This document shows, one piece after another, positions 61,469 to 64,000 of a stretch of DNA of 64,000 bases. The DNA comes from Dillenia suffruticosa (lineage: Eukaryota; Streptophyta; Magnoliopsida; Dilleniales; Dilleniaceae): the NCBI GenBank assembly GCA_033439265.1, contig JAVTVX010000027.1, positions 2,805,001 through 2,869,000 on the forward strand, written 5' to 3'. Position numbers and translations under genes: made by a program. Numbering within the stretch: position 1 is the stretch's first letter; each line of letters opens with the position of its first letter. The notes below the pieces were generated by a model that was not told the origin of the DNA, ran no database searches, and saw only the letters and a list, made by a program, of their open reading frames with translations.

Positions 61469-64000
61469 TTCTCAACAGCCTCCTTGGCTTCAACTGCAAC
61501 AGGCTGCTCTGTTCCCGTCTTGGGTACGGGTGCTGCTTTTGCTTCAGTTTGAGCAGCCACCCTGCTGCAAAATCCTGGCTTTTCTTCTCTAAACCTTCTC
61601 CAAGATTGAATCTCACAAACCTCTTTACCTTTATATTTTCCCCGATGGTTGCAATTGTCTGCTTCAGCCAATCCTTCACCACCGTCTTGTCATTCTTGAT
61701 ATAGGGCTGTTCGAGCAAAGCAACCTCCTCGAGCCTCTTTCTGACCCGGTCTTCCACAATCTTTGATCTAATCTGCTCTGATTTAGACAGAAGGTCTTCC
61801 TTTTGCATTTCGATCACTTTTTCCTTGTTAACTAGCTCTGCAGGGACATCTTCCATAACAAGATACTGCACTTGTGGACAGGCAGCCACTTGCATGGCCA
61901 GATCATCAACCAGTTCCTTGAAGATATCTCCACGTGAGACAAAATCTGTCTCACGGTAACTTCTATTAAGACACAAATTCTGCTGTCATGAATGTATGAG
62001 CCAATTCTTCCTTCAGCAGCAGCCCTGCTTGCTTTCTTTTCTGCACTTGCTAGGCCTTTCTTTCTCAGGAATTCCTGAGCTTTAACGATATCCCCTCCGG
62101 TCTCTGATAGAGCCTTTTTGCAATCCATCATTCCTGCTCCTGTTTCTTCTTGCAGCTGCTTTACCAGAGCGGGTGATATAGCTGATACATCCATATGAAA
62201 AATTCATGAGACGTATATAAACATTCCAGCAGAAGATTACTATTTTAATACAAAGCAACATGTTAGGATCCTCCATCTCAAAGCATTTTTACTGGGCTCC
62301 AGACATATCATTTTAGGTTCCCCACCTCATGGATGCAAAAATAGTGCAGCAGCGGCATTTGGCGACAATGATGATACTTTTTGAGCAACAATGATGATAC
62401 TTTTTGCAATATAATTATTATTTGATGTACAAAATCTCTATAGATATGTTTCATATAATCTCTCTTTATTTTGTAGTCCAAACAAATAAATAGCAAACCT
62501 TTTGCAGAGCTTTTTGGTTGTTTCAGTTGCACAGCCATCTGTCATGGAGACAACTTGACTAGCAACAAAACTTCACTGGCCTCACTTTCTGCAGACAAGA
62601 TAAAATAAAATGTTAACTATTGCTCAAGATGGTTTAAATGATCCATACGTTTTCTTACAACAAAGTATTACAGAAAACAAAATGTCACAACATGTGAAAT
62701 ACAAAGTCATGCTAATTTCTGTTAAAACTATAGTCAGAGAATTGTTATTACAAACCTGCAGTAGTGGTTTCTTGAGAGGAAGGAACATCACTTTGACCAC
62801 TCAGATTGGAAAGATTGTCATCTTTCTCAGAAACAGTTTCCAACATTTTATCTTCAGAAGGTGGGACAGAGACACAGTTTCATCTTTGGCAACAGGTGTT
62901 TGTATTTGCTCCTCTACTACTGGTTCATCTGATTGATTATCATCTTCAGAATGTGTAGCAGAGGTAGTTTCACTTTCAGCGATAAGCGTTTGGATTTGCT
63001 CCTCTACCACTGGCTCATCAATATGCTTTTCTGCTTCAGAAGGTAAGCCAGGGGTGGTTACATTTTCAGCAAGCGTTTGGCTTTTCACCTCTATCACTGG
63101 CTCAACAATATGCTTTTCGACTTCAGATGGTGAGGCAGAGTTAGTTTCATTATCGGGCAACAGATGCTTGGATTTGTTCCTCAACCACTGCATCATTGGC
63201 AATTTGCTTTTCCACAACTACGCTTCCTTCTTGATTTCCTGAAGTCAAAATTTGATCATCTGCTATTTCTCCAGATGCTTCAGACTCTCCATCAGATTCC
63301 AGCTTGTCTGTCCAAAATTTCAAGAGAGTAAGCAAACTATGGCCTTGTTCTTTATGCAGTTAGCATGGGAATGAAAGTATATCAAAGTTCATAAATATGA
63401 AATGATACTTATTATCTGTTCTATGTCATTTATGTATTAGGTTCCTCGAGCGGTAATCCAGGAATAGGACAGAATAGAATAAATTTTCCAGCCATGTAGT
63501 GCATCCAGTCAGAAAATTAACCTTGTTGTAAACACAAGTATTAACTAATCCTATAGATGGAATATCACAAAGAGAGAGAAAGAACAATGAAGCAGCCTGT
63601 GCAATATATTTTTATGTTCTGGAATTACCCGATAAAACCTCATGTTAGTTCTATTTCATGCATCGCTAACATATTTGGGAAGGGGGAATCTAATTTTGGC
63701 ATTATAATGAATATACTAGTCCCCTTCTTTAATCACCCTGACATGCAAAACTGCACCAAGCAGCATCCTCAAACTAAGGGACACACTATGATTGTTTGGT
63801 TCCAAGTTATCACCTGAATAGTTTTTGTCAGATTTTACAGTTAGCCATGCATGCAATTAAAAAAAAGAAAAGGAAAGGATGCAGACCTTTAACCACAACT
63901 TCATCTGAATTGGCGATGCAACCATGTTCCCCAGGGAGACCTTCAACCTTTTCATCCTCAACAGTTGGAACAGATGAAATTTCCCCCACTGTGCTTGGAA
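61469..64000 (-). pseudogene. EF-Ts polyprotein gene (PETs-like): EF-Ts domain 1 and acidic linker, frame-broken
   Basis: Exons inferred on the minus strand: beyond the right edge to 63887, 63307-62756, 62588-62499, 62181-61469, then the intact last exon 61012-60379. The linker is acidic and repetitive (EPVVEEQIQT repeated). Domain 1 reads [20 protein letters not shown] to [10 protein letters not shown]. Frame breaks: one base lost at [10 protein letters not shown] near 61957; one base lost at DFAA/VAAQTEA near 61566; a frame change at QASVA/DNETNSA near 63157; another at DETVS/PPSEDKM near 62865; and an in-frame TGA (or paired indels) in 62499-62588. Splice sites and phases are otherwise kept, so this is a recent decay of a spliced gene, a decayed duplicate, or local sequence error. 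The S1-domain part would lie off the edge. Confidence 0.75.

Overview
This window is nuclear DNA of a flowering plant, most likely a woody eudicot. The signs are AT-rich intergenic DNA, many (GA)n/(CT)n microsatellites, short GT-AG introns, RTE- and L1-type LINE debris, a tRNA-derived SINE of the Au type, CACTA and Mutator-like remnants, and plant-specific genes (ankyrin-PGG, VQ-motif/MKS1-like, plastid UMP kinase, EF-Ts polyprotein, mTERF6-like). The species cannot be named from sequence alone.

Positions 1-36300 are a tandemly duplicated, partly decayed cluster of ankyrin-PGG membrane-protein genes. Two copies are whole on the minus strand: 15676-19709 (960 aa) and 30785-34916 (925 aa). Both have seven exons with the same phases, and both put a retrotransposon-gag-like domain and a Gln/Pro-rich tract in front of the ankyrin repeats. 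The rest of the cluster is debris on both strands: a free PGG exon (7210-7863), gag-like exon copies (about 3301-3630 and 27346-27603), PGG tails, exon-6 pieces and plus-strand PGG pieces. Segment 1-8212 is colinear with 23056-31745, and 15600-23000 with 30700-36300, so three units are implied. About 7 kb between units 1 and 2 holds a LINE endonuclease piece, a plus-strand ankyrin-PGG pseudogene, a frame-broken mTERF6-like gene, a PPR scrap and a CACTA-type palindromic array. Insertions seen in one copy but not its duplicate (a Pack-MULE-like element at 19825-21571, a fold-back element at 5173-5463, an 860-bp insertion carrying a SINE at 23843-24707) give empty-site evidence.

Positions 36700-50100 are ordinary host genes: an MKS1-like VQ protein (plus), a seven-exon plastid UMP kinase (minus, convergent with MKS1), and a seven-exon WDR44-like WD40 protein (minus). 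From memory, ankyrin, UMP kinase and MKS1 genes are also neighbours on Arabidopsis chromosome 3 (around At3g18670-At3g18690), which suggests conserved microsynteny.

Positions 50100-59500 are AT-rich and without a recognisable gene; they hold microsatellites, small repeats and a roughly 390-bp tandem duplication. Positions 60379-64000 hold the 3' part of a minus-strand gene for the plastid EF-Ts polyprotein (two EF-Ts domains and an acidic linker; the S1-domain part would lie beyond the right edge). Its last exon is intact, but the first EF-Ts domain and the linker carry several frame breaks.
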